Positions 18,792 through 29,200 of a DNA stretch of 64,000 nucleotides are shown here, piece after piece (position 1 is the stretch's first letter; every line of letters starts with the position of its first letter). The stretch comes from JAKAGZ01 sp963783855 (GTDB lineage Bacteria > Bacteroidota > Ignavibacteria > Ignavibacteriales > Ignavibacteriaceae), in assembly GCA_963783855.1 (NCBI GenBank), contig CAWAPE010000004.1, positions 62,001-126,000 on the forward strand. The letters are read 5' to 3'. The position numbers were made by a program, and so were the translations under genes. Under the pieces are notes generated by a model. The model searched no databases. It was not told the DNA's origin and saw only the letters and a program-made list of their open reading frames with translations.

Positions 18792-21700
18792 TCAGAAATC
18801 GAAACTAAAAGCTATTCCCCCGTAGAAACGCCATTCTTTACCGTAAGTAAATGTTTTTTCATTTATTGAGCGCGTAAACTGATCAAAACCATAAGCAGCG
18901 TTAAAAAATACAGCAGTCGGGAAAAGATAAAATGAATTCATCATCATTCTTACTTCGCCACCAATCCCCTTCTTAAAATCACTTAACTTTGGTGTAGAGC
19001 CTGTCCAGGCATTTCCAAAATCTCCGTAAAGTGCAACGAATATTTTATCTATATAAAATTGACCAAATCTTTTGTCAATATTTTTAGCAAGTGGAAATCT
19101 ATATGTTAGGTTTAACCACACAACTTCATTTCCTGAAACTGCGTAAAAGGGATATTCTTTCATCCCAATTAATCCGCCAAGGTAAAAGTCGAAGAAATCT
19201 GGCTGGGCAGCACCCAAAATAGTTCCTGCTCTGAGTTGAGTAGTTAAAGTTTGCGACCTTCCAACAGGGAAATGAATTGCAGTGTTTAATTCCAGTCTGT
19301 GAAAATCATAATTTTTATAAACAGGTTGAAGAACGCCATCAACAACAGTATAATTTCCATCAGGATTAAATTTATTTAATTCCAAATTATATTGAAGGTC
19401 AAGTTTCATTCCAATTGGATTTATGTCCGCATCAATATATGGTATTTCGTTATCCAGCGTATATTTCAACTGGAAATTTCTTCCAATCAGGTAGGTATCA
19501 TTTGTTGTTGGATAAAGAGTTTTTCTGTCCGGAAGCAGAAAACTTCCTAAAGTTGCAGAGTACCTGCTAAAAATAAATCTGAATTCAAGATTTTGATTAC
19601 GCGAAAATATTTTTTGCTTTGCTACAAGATCAACTTCAAACAAATTATAAGTTACTTCCGTCGGAATACTAAAATCATAATTTACAGTATTACCAACAGT
19701 ATCGGCACCAAAGTTTACCTTAACATTTGATTTTCTTGTAATGTTATATAATTCAAGAGACATTTCAGGCTTAATGCCAAGATCATAAAGTCCGGGAATT
19801 TTATTCCTGTAATCAAATGTTAGAAAAAGATCGCGCTCCCCCCTGGTGTTTATTGATCCGCCTGCATACAACGAATAACGATCAAGCATATCTGTTGAAC
19901 TAACAACAAGACCAGGTTTAATTTTTTCCAGGAATGAATTACCAGTATTATAATTATCAAGCCTTATTATCGGGTAAATGGAAAGTTTTGTAAAAGAGCC
20001 GCTATATTTTTCCTTTTGATAATCAGGAGTTTTAGTATCATCGTAATTTTTTAGTTTTTCAAGATTAAAGTTTGAGATATCTCCATTAGGTTTATCTTCA
20101 CCAATAGGGGGATCCTTAAGCCATGTATATGTATCAGTTGTATCTACTTTAACCTGAGCATGCGATGTTATCTGAAATATTTTATAGCCGGTTGATGTGT
20201 AACCTGAATAAATTATATCACCATTATCTGCTACTGTTGGTAAAAATGCGCCGCCAATTACATTTGTTAATTGTTTCTTTTCCTGTGTCTGAAGATTTAA
20301 TGAATAAATATTAAATATTCCTGTTTGATCGCTCGAATAATAAAGAATTCCCTTTTTATCAAAGACCGGATTTCTTTCATCATTTTTAGTCGCAATCACT
20401 TTAGAAAAGCCTGTACCGTCAACATTAATTTTTGCAATATCACGATTTCCTCTGTTGGAATATCCAAAGATTATATATGAATCGTCGTTGGAAAATTTAG
20501 GATTGTAAACCTGTTCCCCATTATTAAAATTAGTTAGCTGAGTAAAGTTTTTTCCATCAATATCTACTTCACCAAGATTTGTTGTACCGTCTTTCTCGAA
20601 CAAGAAAACTATTTTTTTACCATCGTGCGAAACATCCGGTTCATTTGCCCGCAAATCAAAAGTGAGTCTAGTTTCTGAATCTTTATTAATATCATAAACG
20701 TATAAGTCGTGAACATTATAAAAGTTAGGATTGTTATCATCTAATCTTGAATAAACAATACTATTTTTGCCGGGGATCCAGGCAACAGTTGAGCGGACAT
20801 TCTGCATAATTCTTTTTTCAGTGTTAGACTTTAAGTCATACAAGTAAACATCTGAAGGAGAAAAATAGTCACTATTCTTGTTGGAAATATAAATGAAGCT
20901 TTGCCCATCATTAGAAAATCTTGGATAAAAATTACCAAAGCCATCCATTGTAATTTTATCACCGGTTACAAGGTTTGCTAAAACATACTTACTCCGTTTC
21001 CGATAACTTTGAGTTATATAATTCTTCCATTCGTCATAAACCTGATTTCCATCTTTTCCTAATACATCTTCAAAGGCCTGATCAATTGTAAAATTACCAA
21101 GCCTGCTCAAAGCATCGCTGATTTTTCTAAGTTTATCTTCGCCGTATTTCTGAGATATGTAACGCGTTAAAGCAAATCCTGAATTATAAACAGATTCATT
21201 CCCGAGGCTCGTTTTTCCAAATACTCCCATCTGATTCCAAGAAAGCATATTTCCATCGAGTGCATAGCTTCTTAGAATCATATCCCTATGAGTATCCCAA
21301 TCATCATAGTCAAACTCTTTACGCATATATTGCGCCGTACCTTCAGCAAACCAGGCAGGTACATTAACAGTCGCAACGGGGTATGAAACTATAAAATTTG
21401 GAAATCCATACAGGATGTCGGGCCTTCTTTCATCTTCATAATTTAACATTTGAAAATAGAAAGCTGGAATTGTGCGCGACATTTTCATAGATGCCTGAAT
21501 CTGTACCATATGAGTGAATTCGTGAGAGATTACATTACGTAACCAGTTGTGAGTTCCTCTCAAATCGAAATCGAGTGCGCTAGTCCATATTTCAATTTTA
21601 TTATCGAAAAAGTATGTGGCGCCGTTTGAATAATCATCAATATCTTTAATTACAAAATGTACTGTTTCAGGCTCATAATGATATAATGAAGTTATCGGTC

Positions 21701-21905
21701 CCCAAACTTCATCCGCAATTTTTGCTACAACCCTCGCTGTCCTTTCAGCACCTTCATGGAAGTGTACAACAACATGTTCACCTTTAATGGTGTACCAATT
21801 CAATTCCGGATGGAATTCAGTAAATTGAGCAAACAAGGAATTACATAAAAAGATGGAAAATATCAGAGAGATTTTCAGAGTAAGATATGTTTTTTTAATC
21901 TGCAT
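18792..21905 (-). CDS. Outer-membrane metalloprotease: gluzincin domain, beta-propeller and Omp85-like barrel
   Basis: The 1037-residue protein starts with a signal peptide (to about residue 27). A zinc metalloprotease domain follows, with HEFTH at 128-132 and a likely third ligand E188 in PAWFAEGTAQY, a gluzincin arrangement. Residues of about 310-590 carry repeated TolB/PD40-type propeller blades (PRFSNDGQSFIYIS, PDVSHDGKKIVFL, PKFSNDDSYIIFG). The C-terminal third is beta-rich and ends like the Omp85/surface-antigen barrel (FYLGGLIGMKEYPFYAV, GDFGNAWTG, GIGGEVRM). The sum is a protease held at the outer membrane by its own barrel. It lies in the porU-porV unit, 17 bases after the M6-like gene. 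Substrate is unknown. Confidence 0.8.
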   Translation of the reverse strand: MQIKKTYLTLKISLIFSIFLCNSLFAQFTEFHPELNWYTIKGEHVVVHFHEGAERTARVVAKIADEVWGPITSLYHYEPETVHFVIKDIDDYSNGATYFFDNKIEIWTSALDFDLRGTHNWLRNVISHEFTHMVQIQASMKMSRTIPAFYFQMLNYEDERRPDILYGFPNFIVSYPVATVNVPAWFAEGTAQYMRKEFDYDDWDTHRDMILRSYALDGNMLSWNQMGVFGKTSLGNESVYNSGFALTRYISQKYGEDKLRKISDALSRLGNFTIDQAFEDVLGKDGNQVYDEWKNYITQSYRKRSKYVLANLVTGDKITMDGFGNFYPRFSNDGQSFIYISNKNSDYFSPSDVYLYDLKSNTEKRIMQNVRSTVAWIPGKNSIVYSRLDDNNPNFYNVHDLYVYDINKDSETRLTFDLRANEPDVSHDGKKIVFLFEKDGTTNLGEVDIDGKNFTQLTNFNNGEQVYNPKFSNDDSYIIFGYSNRGNRDIAKINVDGTGFSKVIATKNDERNPVFDKKGILYYSSDQTGIFNIYSLNLQTQEKKQLTNVIGGAFLPTVADNGDIIYSGYTSTGYKIFQITSHAQVKVDTTDTYTWLKDPPIGEDKPNGDISNFNLEKLKNYDDTKTPDYQKEKYSGSFTKLSIYPIIRLDNYNTGNSFLEKIKPGLVVSSTDMLDRYSLYAGGSINTRGERDLFLTFDYRNKIPGLYDLGIKPEMSLELYNITRKSNVKVNFGADTVGNTVNYDFSIPTEVTYNLFEVDLVAKQKIFSRNQNLEFRFIFSRYSATLGSFLLPDRKTLYPTTNDTYLIGRNFQLKYTLDNEIPYIDADINPIGMKLDLQYNLELNKFNPDGNYTVVDGVLQPVYKNYDFHRLELNTAIHFPVGRSQTLTTQLRAGTILGAAQPDFFDFYLGGLIGMKEYPFYAVSGNEVVWLNLTYRFPLAKNIDKRFGQFYIDKIFVALYGDFGNAWTGSTPKLSDFKKGIGGEVRMMMNSFYLFPTAVFFNAAYGFDQFTRSINEKTFTYGKEWRFYGGIAFSFDF

Positions 21906-21922
21906 TAATTTTAATTCAGGTA

Positions 21923-24900
21923 TTATTTTACCACTGCAATTTTAATAATTTTATTTTCTGATTTACCACTAACACCATTTGCCTGAATTCGGGCAAGATA
22001 AATTCCGCTCTGAACTTTTGAAACATTCCAGACAGTTTCGTGATCAAGCCCGCCCTGTGCAAAATCCTTCAGCTCGTCTACAAAACTTCCAGCTATATCA
22101 AAAATTTTAATGTCTATTTGAGAATCTTCCGAGACATAATACCGGATGTTTGTTGTATTTCCATAAACCGGATTGGGATAATTATAAGCACGATCGAGCG
22201 GGAAAAACTTATTTATATAATTCTGCCGATTTGCTGCTGCGACAAAAGAGGAGTTCATATTATCTCCATTTTCGGATGACCAATATTTTTCCCCTTCAGT
22301 TAAACCGATTGTCCAGGAATAAAAATATTTGTCTTTATTTATGACAGCCAGAGATATTTTATTATCATTTTTAAAAAGAACCGGAGTTGTACTTAAGGTT
22401 GTACCAACTGATAGCGGGAAACCATTTACGACATTTCCTGTACCACCGTCAATTGCGAAAATTCTTCCATCAATAGTTGACCCAATAATTTCTGATTTAG
22501 AATCACCTTCAAAATCAGCTGCCAGGGGAATCCCCATAAAACCAATGCCAAGCGGATCTGTAAATGAAAAATTTTCAGCAGAAGCCCCATTAATGTTTAC
22601 TGCAACAATTTTATTGTTATCAGGAAATATTATGTAATTGTTACCGTCATTTTTCAAATCGGCTATTGCAAAACTTGTATTATTAGCCGCCCAGTTTTCA
22701 TTCTGAATTTTATATTCAGATTGAATTTTACCTTCGCCGATAATGTAGATTCTATTTTGAACTGAAACGATCGAAATATATTTCCCTGCTGCGTTTTTAG
22801 TCAAGGCAAGGTCCATTCCCGTACTGCCAAGTGATACCTGGTTGCCATTAGAATCATAAAACATATCTCCTGAAATCGCAGAGAAGTAACTTCCATCAAG
22901 GGCAATTTTCTTAATAGGATTTTGGAAAACACTTATGCTGTCCTGAAGTTTGGGTAATGCAACCGGGGGATTTGGAATATTATAAATATAAATTTTACCA
23001 TTTGTTGCACCAATTACTGCCTGGTACTGATTTGGTTGCAATGACCTTATTACCGGCGGGGCTGATGCTTTTGAAACCAGTTGAACACCGGAGTTAATTT
23101 GTAACAGTCCATTATGCTCAACATATAAATTTAGATTTGAAGAATCCGATCCGACAAAAAAGGTATACCCACCATCAGTAAATGTTGCGGGCTTAAATGC
23201 GGAGAAGGAGTTAATTGTATTTAGAAGATTACCCTGGTTATTGAAAATTTCAAGAGAGGAATTATTAATGACTCCAAATTTAGAGTTACTGCTATCCTGT
23301 AAAACACTTAATTTATTTATTGTTCCGGTTAAGTTAATTTTATTTGCAAACAGAGATTTAATTACAGAGTCACCGTAAGCAACATCAAAACTCATCTTGT
23401 TTGAAATATCAGAAAAGTCAGAGATTGTTAGCAAACTGTTTGCACCTGAATTTGCATTACTACTTGGCTTTGTATAAGGGGAAAATTTATTTTTATAAAA
23501 CTCCGGTGCAGGATTAGATTTAAACCAGAAATCTTCAGCAGTACCATCAAGAATTACCTCATCACCAAAAATATCGTAAAATTTTTGTCCTATATCCCGT
23601 ACGCCATCTGCCTCTTCTACAAATACACCTTTTTTAGCACCGGCATTTATAGAATTATCAGTTAGATTATCGTCAATAATGTTTTCATCAATATGCCAAA
23701 TTAGAATTCCGCTTCCGGGCAGACCCCAATCATATTCATCCACATCTGTAACAACTCCATTAATATCGCTAACATCATAACTTGAAAATTTATCGGAATC
23801 AGCAGCAAAAGATTTTGTTAACACATTTCCATTTGAAATATAAGTAACTGTCTCTCCATCTTTATTCACATCACGATTTCTATTTTCAACCAGATAATAT
23901 TCTTTAGAGTTTATTGGTACTTTTAAAATAACTGTGTCTGTCATTGTAGCAGCCAGATCAGCAACAACATTTAGATTTTTATAATTTCCCGGACTTAAGG
24001 TAACGGGTTGTGCCCACCCAAGTCGAATTTTAACCCACGGTGAGGGTTCAGGTGGGAATATTCCCTGGTAGGAGAAAAATGCCTGCGGGTCCATCAAACC
24101 AAACCTGCCTATAGCGCTTTCGCCTGTCTTGGTATTAAACAAATCAGGCACTCCCAATGCGCTGCCAATATTAGCAGCAAACAAACCATTAATTGTTAAT
24201 TGGAAAAATACAGTATTAAGTCCATTTGAAACTTCCCTGCTTTCAGTTTCCGGCATAACTATAGTGTTTGTAATGTTGAATGCACCATTCTGTACTGAAA
24301 ATCCATTAAAGGAACTTCCGTAAATTTTCTTATATAAATCAGCACCAAAATATATTGAAGGAAGATTGTGTTCATTCCCCAATGTACCGGGTATTGCAAT
24401 ATCTCTTCCTACTCCGGCATGAAAAATTGTAAACACATTGAACTTTGAAAAATCAAATCCCGGATTTGAACTATCAGCTAACCTCCAAACCTCTTTCGTA
24501 TAATCAGCCAACAGGGTAAAATCATCTGAGGAGCTTGGAGGGGAGTAATTTCTCATCGTCTTTGATACAGTTACAATACCTGGTAAAACCGTGTATTCAA
24601 TTACAAGCTTTCCTTTGGAAACTTTCTGAAAATAATTTTTTACAAAAAGAAGGTGTGATCCAAAATAATTTTTATCGTGAGGCAATGGATCTAAAATATC
24701 CTGGCCGTAATCTTGCGAGTAAATTGAACCAAATTTCCCATTACCAAAAGTAGTACCATCCCTGTCAGTCTGGAAATCAGCCATCACTGCAAGTATGCGA
24801 AGTGTATCCGAATTAGCACTAATTTTCCTTGCCTGGTACACCGGAGAAGCTTGCAACTTACCTTTAAAAGATTGGGCAGTCACACTGCCCAATCCGAGTA

Positions 24901-24931
24901 TTACAGTAAAAACAACAAGAAGATATCTCAT
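21923..24931 (-). CDS. M6-like metalloprotease homologue lacking the zinc motif, with T9SS sorting domain
   Basis: The 1002-residue protein has a signal peptide and an N-terminal region that follows the M6 (immune-inhibitor-A-like) pattern: RILAVMADFQ near residue 46, then LGVPDLFNT and RFGLMD at 259-281. M6 enzymes have HEYGHxLGLPDLY here. In this protein the aligned positions read A253 N254 I G S257 A L G V P D L F, so both histidines and the glutamate are gone. The middle is propeller-like (FG-GAP/PQQ-like segments such as PLAADFEGDSKSEIIGSTIDG). The end is a type IX secretion C-terminal domain (NYPNPVYGNTTNIRYYV ... DIKIFDIAG). It is probably exported by T9SS as a non-catalytic surface protein. 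It sits six bases after porV. Confidence 0.78.
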   Translation of the reverse strand: MRYLLVVFTVILGLGSVTAQSFKGKLQASPVYQARKISANSDTLRILAVMADFQTDRDGTTFGNGKFGSIYSQDYGQDILDPLPHDKNYFGSHLLFVKNYFQKVSKGKLVIEYTVLPGIVTVSKTMRNYSPPSSSDDFTLLADYTKEVWRLADSSNPGFDFSKFNVFTIFHAGVGRDIAIPGTLGNEHNLPSIYFGADLYKKIYGSSFNGFSVQNGAFNITNTIVMPETESREVSNGLNTVFFQLTINGLFAANIGSALGVPDLFNTKTGESAIGRFGLMDPQAFFSYQGIFPPEPSPWVKIRLGWAQPVTLSPGNYKNLNVVADLAATMTDTVILKVPINSKEYYLVENRNRDVNKDGETVTYISNGNVLTKSFAADSDKFSSYDVSDINGVVTDVDEYDWGLPGSGILIWHIDENIIDDNLTDNSINAGAKKGVFVEEADGVRDIGQKFYDIFGDEVILDGTAEDFWFKSNPAPEFYKNKFSPYTKPSSNANSGANSLLTISDFSDISNKMSFDVAYGDSVIKSLFANKINLTGTINKLSVLQDSSNSKFGVINNSSLEIFNNQGNLLNTINSFSAFKPATFTDGGYTFFVGSDSSNLNLYVEHNGLLQINSGVQLVSKASAPPVIRSLQPNQYQAVIGATNGKIYIYNIPNPPVALPKLQDSISVFQNPIKKIALDGSYFSAISGDMFYDSNGNQVSLGSTGMDLALTKNAAGKYISIVSVQNRIYIIGEGKIQSEYKIQNENWAANNTSFAIADLKNDGNNYIIFPDNNKIVAVNINGASAENFSFTDPLGIGFMGIPLAADFEGDSKSEIIGSTIDGRIFAIDGGTGNVVNGFPLSVGTTLSTTPVLFKNDNKISLAVINKDKYFYSWTIGLTEGEKYWSSENGDNMNSSFVAAANRQNYINKFFPLDRAYNYPNPVYGNTTNIRYYVSEDSQIDIKIFDIAGSFVDELKDFAQGGLDHETVWNVSKVQSGIYLARIQANGVSGKSENKIIKIAVVK

Positions 24932-24937
24932 GAAAGT

Positions 24938-26086
24938 TTATATTCCTCTTGGCAAGCCTCTTGTCTGATCAGCAACCTGCCCCCACCCGATTGATACGCT
25001 GAACCTGAGAGTATCTGACAACGGATGATTTGCACCGCCTTTGAATATTGACGTAGTAATGTAGCTGAAATCAAATCCATAAATATCATATCTTATACCG
25101 GCACCGAAAGTAACAAACTTTCTATTACCATAAGAAGGATCTTCATAAAAGAATCCTGTTCTCAGAGCAAAAAGAAAATCTCCGGGCTGTCCGTACCAAT
25201 ATTCAAGACCCATTGAATAATCCATTGATCTGAAAAATGGTTTAGCACCCCATGCAGTAAATATAGCTTGATAAAAATCTTTCGAACCGGTACTATCTTT
25301 ATCAACCAAAAGTTTACTAAAATCAAGAGTATACATCAAAGAGTTATAATCATCTTTAAATACCTGGTAGGCAATTCCTAATCTAAAATTAGTCGGAATC
25401 GGATCTGCCTGGGCTCTATCAATGTAATAAATCTTTGGACCGAGATTACTAAGATTAGCACCCATACTAAATCGATTTCCTAAATTACCAAGTAATGGGA
25501 TATCAAAATTTGATGGTCTCCACATTGTAGCTATATCAAAACTAACTGATGTAGCCACTCCACTTCCCTGTTCAGCAGCTGTGGGCTGATCGGAAAGTCT
25601 ACTGTGAATTACTCTGAAGTTAAAACCAAGGCCCCAGTCACTGCTTAGCTTTGTTGCATATCCCACAGTCAAGGCCGCATCAAAGGACCTGAATGTCCCT
25701 AACTGATCCGGTGAATCAGGACCTGTCCTCACAAATTCTCCAAAATTCATATAGGTGACACTTGCAGTAATACTTCCATCAAGACTTTCTACATATTGTC
25801 TGTAGGTCAGGTAATCATAAAATAAATCAAGATTAAATTGTGGCAGCCAGTTACTATGAGTAATGCTGACTTCATTTCCTGTCAAGAAAGCAATACCAGC
25901 AGGATTCCAGAATATAGCCGCAGAATTATCCGCAAGTCCGGATCCGGATTCACCCAAACCACCGGCACGGGAATCTGGTGCTAATAACAGGAAAGGAACC
26001 GCAGATTCACCACCCTGTGCAAATGATACTTTTTGAAAAACTCCCAAAAGTATCAATATCATCAGTAGTTTTGCTAAAACTTTCAT
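24938..26086 (-). CDS. porV: Type IX secretion system outer-membrane protein PorV
   Basis: The 382-residue protein has a signal peptide ending SFAQ. The PorV/PorQ N-terminal signature is SAVPFLLLAPDSRAGGLGESG and ADNSAAIFWNPAGIAF. A FadL-like beta-barrel with strands ending in aromatic residues makes up the rest. PorV shuttles T9SS cargo from the translocon to the PorU attachment site at the outer membrane. It lies 122 bases downstream of porU on the same strand, the order found in Bacteroidota. Length matches the family. Confidence 0.92.
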   Translation of the reverse strand: MKVLAKLLMILILLGVFQKVSFAQGGESAVPFLLLAPDSRAGGLGESGSGLADNSAAIFWNPAGIAFLTGNEVSITHSNWLPQFNLDLFYDYLTYRQYVESLDGSITASVTYMNFGEFVRTGPDSPDQLGTFRSFDAALTVGYATKLSSDWGLGFNFRVIHSRLSDQPTAAEQGSGVATSVSFDIATMWRPSNFDIPLLGNLGNRFSMGANLSNLGPKIYYIDRAQADPIPTNFRLGIAYQVFKDDYNSLMYTLDFSKLLVDKDSTGSKDFYQAIFTAWGAKPFFRSMDYSMGLEYWYGQPGDFLFALRTGFFYEDPSYGNRKFVTFGAGIRYDIYGFDFSYITTSIFKGGANHPLSDTLRFSVSIGWGQVADQTRGLPRGI

Positions 26087-26208
26087 TTATCGAACCTCCA
26101 TTAAATTGTACTTATACCTTATTTAGTCTCTTCAAATTATATTTGAATTGGTATCAGTTTCCTATAAAAAGCCTCATTTTTTTACTAAAATAATAACAAT
26201 AATTGTGC

Positions 26209-29200
26209 CTATCTGATTATGGCTAATTTACCCAAAACGCTCTTGTTATATGTACCATCAGTGGTACGAACGAGAATTTTGTATAAATAGGTACCATTTG
26301 CAATAGGAGAGCCATCCTGATCACGACCATCCCAGTCTACTTTTACAAATTTTTCATTTACATTGTTTTTTTTAATTTGGCGTATTAACCTGCCGGCAAT
26401 AGTGTAAATCTTAATTTTCAGATCCAATAATTTGTTCAAATTTTGCTGAAAAGTAAAGGTAGTTTTATCAGCAAAGGGATTTGGATAATTATATACATCT
26501 CTTATTACTAACTGACTATCCCCAACAACGCTAAAATAAGTTTCCACATTTGAAAAATTATTGAAAACATCCCAGGCTTTTACTTCCAGTTTATATTGAC
26601 CCGAGGCAAGATTTGAAAACGGATAATTTATCTCTCCTGCTTTCCCGTTAGAATTAAGATCACTTGTAAAATAATTTGTAAAATCTATCGGATCATTTTC
26701 CTGATCATTCAATATACCAACAAATTTGTGCCCAACTCCGGTTCCTGTGGTATTCAATCCTGTTTCATCAGATAATTTAACAAGCAACTTTGTGTTAGAA
26801 TTTACCAGAGAAGCATTTCTGAAATTCGTATTATCAAAGAAAATTTCAATTACCGGGCCTTTGCCATCATTTACAGTTGTAGTATCAGTTCCGCCCACAA
26901 TAATTTTATTTGTGTAGCCCAGTCCATCAACATTATTTCCGAAGAAGTAAAGAATAACTTTACCATTTTTATTTTCATAGGAAATATCTTTGGGAACAAC
27001 AAAGTTAGTAGAAAATTTTCCGTTAGTAATTGAAACCCTTCCTCTGAAAATAACACCACCTTGTAAAGTAATAGGATAATTACCTATTTGAGGAAGAGGA
27101 ACGGTTCTTTGAGAATCAAAAATTGTAAGAATACCTTCCCCGCTAAAATCACTCCACTCAGTGGAATCTGGTTTAACAACGCTACCAAAAATCCTGGTAT
27201 TGCTCAATGCCTTTATTTGTACATCTGCCTGAGCAGGATTTATTTTATTTCCATTAATTGAGTCGATTTTTGCAGAAAATTCAGGCATTACTAATCTTAG
27301 AGTAGGATCACCAATTATATGGTATTTTTGATCATTAACACCACTATAAACCTGTTTTGTAATAAAGATCGATTTGCCAACAGGGATACTTAAATTAAGC
27401 GTATCTCTTTTTGAATTAAGCAAATCTTTAAAGAATTGGTACATTAGTGAATGGTTCAAAGATGAATAAACCAATCTTGATGCAGTAAATGATCCAATAC
27501 AACCTGCATTTTTCATAAAAAGCAGCAATTCCGCTGCGCTTGTAAGATCAGGTTTATCATAATATCCAAAATCGCACGTAGCTGCAGTCAGAAAGAAAAA
27601 CTTACTGTTATGAAGCTGCGAAAATGAATTTGATACATCAAAAACATCTTCCTGCGCCCACTGAGATGGGCTGCCATGACCTACATAATTTAGAATCAAC
27701 GTACCTTCATTTATAGCGTCAATAATAGCAGTGTTAACAGTCGGCATCACATATCCGGTTCCGGTAACCACTGCAGGATAAGCAGCCATATAAATTTTCT
27801 TCAGATCAAAGGAACCAGGAATAATATTGTTTGCAAGATATTCTGAAGGAGCTGTGTGTTCCGGTCCTTCATAATGATGATCCAAACCGGTATAGCCGTC
27901 ATCAGCGACCAATGTGATTAAATTTCTCCAGGTCCCGTTTTCGCTGTTAGTTTCATATTGAATAATTTTATCTACCGCATCATTGGCTTCCTGCAAACTT
28001 TGTACGGTAATTCTGCCGGAGGCAAGATCAACAAAATTATCATTCCCGCTTACTTTTACATAATAATCATCGGTACAGTAAGATTGTATTTCTGCCAAAG
28101 ATTCCGGTGTTTCATAGGGAGGAATGTAATTATTATTAAAACCTTCAACATTTTTATAATCATAAGTTCCTTTACCAAAAAACAGTACATATTCGGGTTT
28201 AGTCTGCCAGTTATCGTAAGCAAATTTTATATAATCACGTATTGCAGTAACATCTACCATACCGTCAGAAAATTCATTGTAAATATCATTTATATTGACG
28301 ACCAGCGTAGACAATTTTATCTTTGATTGGGTTTCTCTGTAAGTCTTCAACCTTTTTGCAGCAACATCAAATTCTGTAGGTGTTATTATTATAAATTTAG
28401 CACCTATTGAATTACCGTGTAAATTTGAATTTGAAATCACTTCCGGGTTTACCGGAGTTTTAAAATTATCACTCCCCTCTGCATAATACTTAGCAACACT
28501 GCCTAATGATTCATTTGCCTGGAAATAAAAATTACCGCCGCTTAGTACTAAAGGATTTGAGATAAGTTTTACGTCTGCATAATCGGTTACATTAAAGACT
28601 TTAATATTAGAAGAAGTAAAACCTGAAAGACGATATTCAATTACTGAAGAAGTATCCTTTGAAAAGAATAAAAGATTGTCACCAGCGGCTGTCAGATTCC
28701 TCTCATAATAAATTTCAAAATAATCCAGATAGCCTGTTGTGGTTGTAGAAGATGGTGTAATAGTAAATTTAAGTACACTTCTGTTTTCAGGTAAAGTCCC
28801 AGAAAAAGAAGCTGAATAAGAAGACACGGTTCCCTTATAATAATCGGAAGAGCCATAACCACTCAAAAAGCCGGAAAATATCTGGTTATTATTTTCTGCT
28901 AATTGAATTCCTATATTACCAGGAGATGCATCTGCAAATCTGAATTTATAAGTAACCGGAGTTGCATCAATCCTGCCATCAAGCTTATTTGTGTATGTTA
29001 CAGAAGGATTTGACTGTGTAAAAACATCACCGTAATAATCACGGCCGGTTTGCCCAATATTCTTTTTATCTTCTTCCCAGCTTGCAAAAGCTTTTGTTTG
29101 TGTTTGAACATATGGTGATCCATTATTAACACTAGACTGATTCTGTATCCTTTTGCCTGTTGCACCGCCTGCAGTAATCCAGAAATAATTTTTATCAGAA

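Noticed and set aside
27958..28326. 122-codon plus-strand ORF inside porU
   Set aside because: It lies wholly antisense to a conserved C25 protein, has no RBS and is dominated by Ile/Tyr/Phe as expected from AT-rich antisense.
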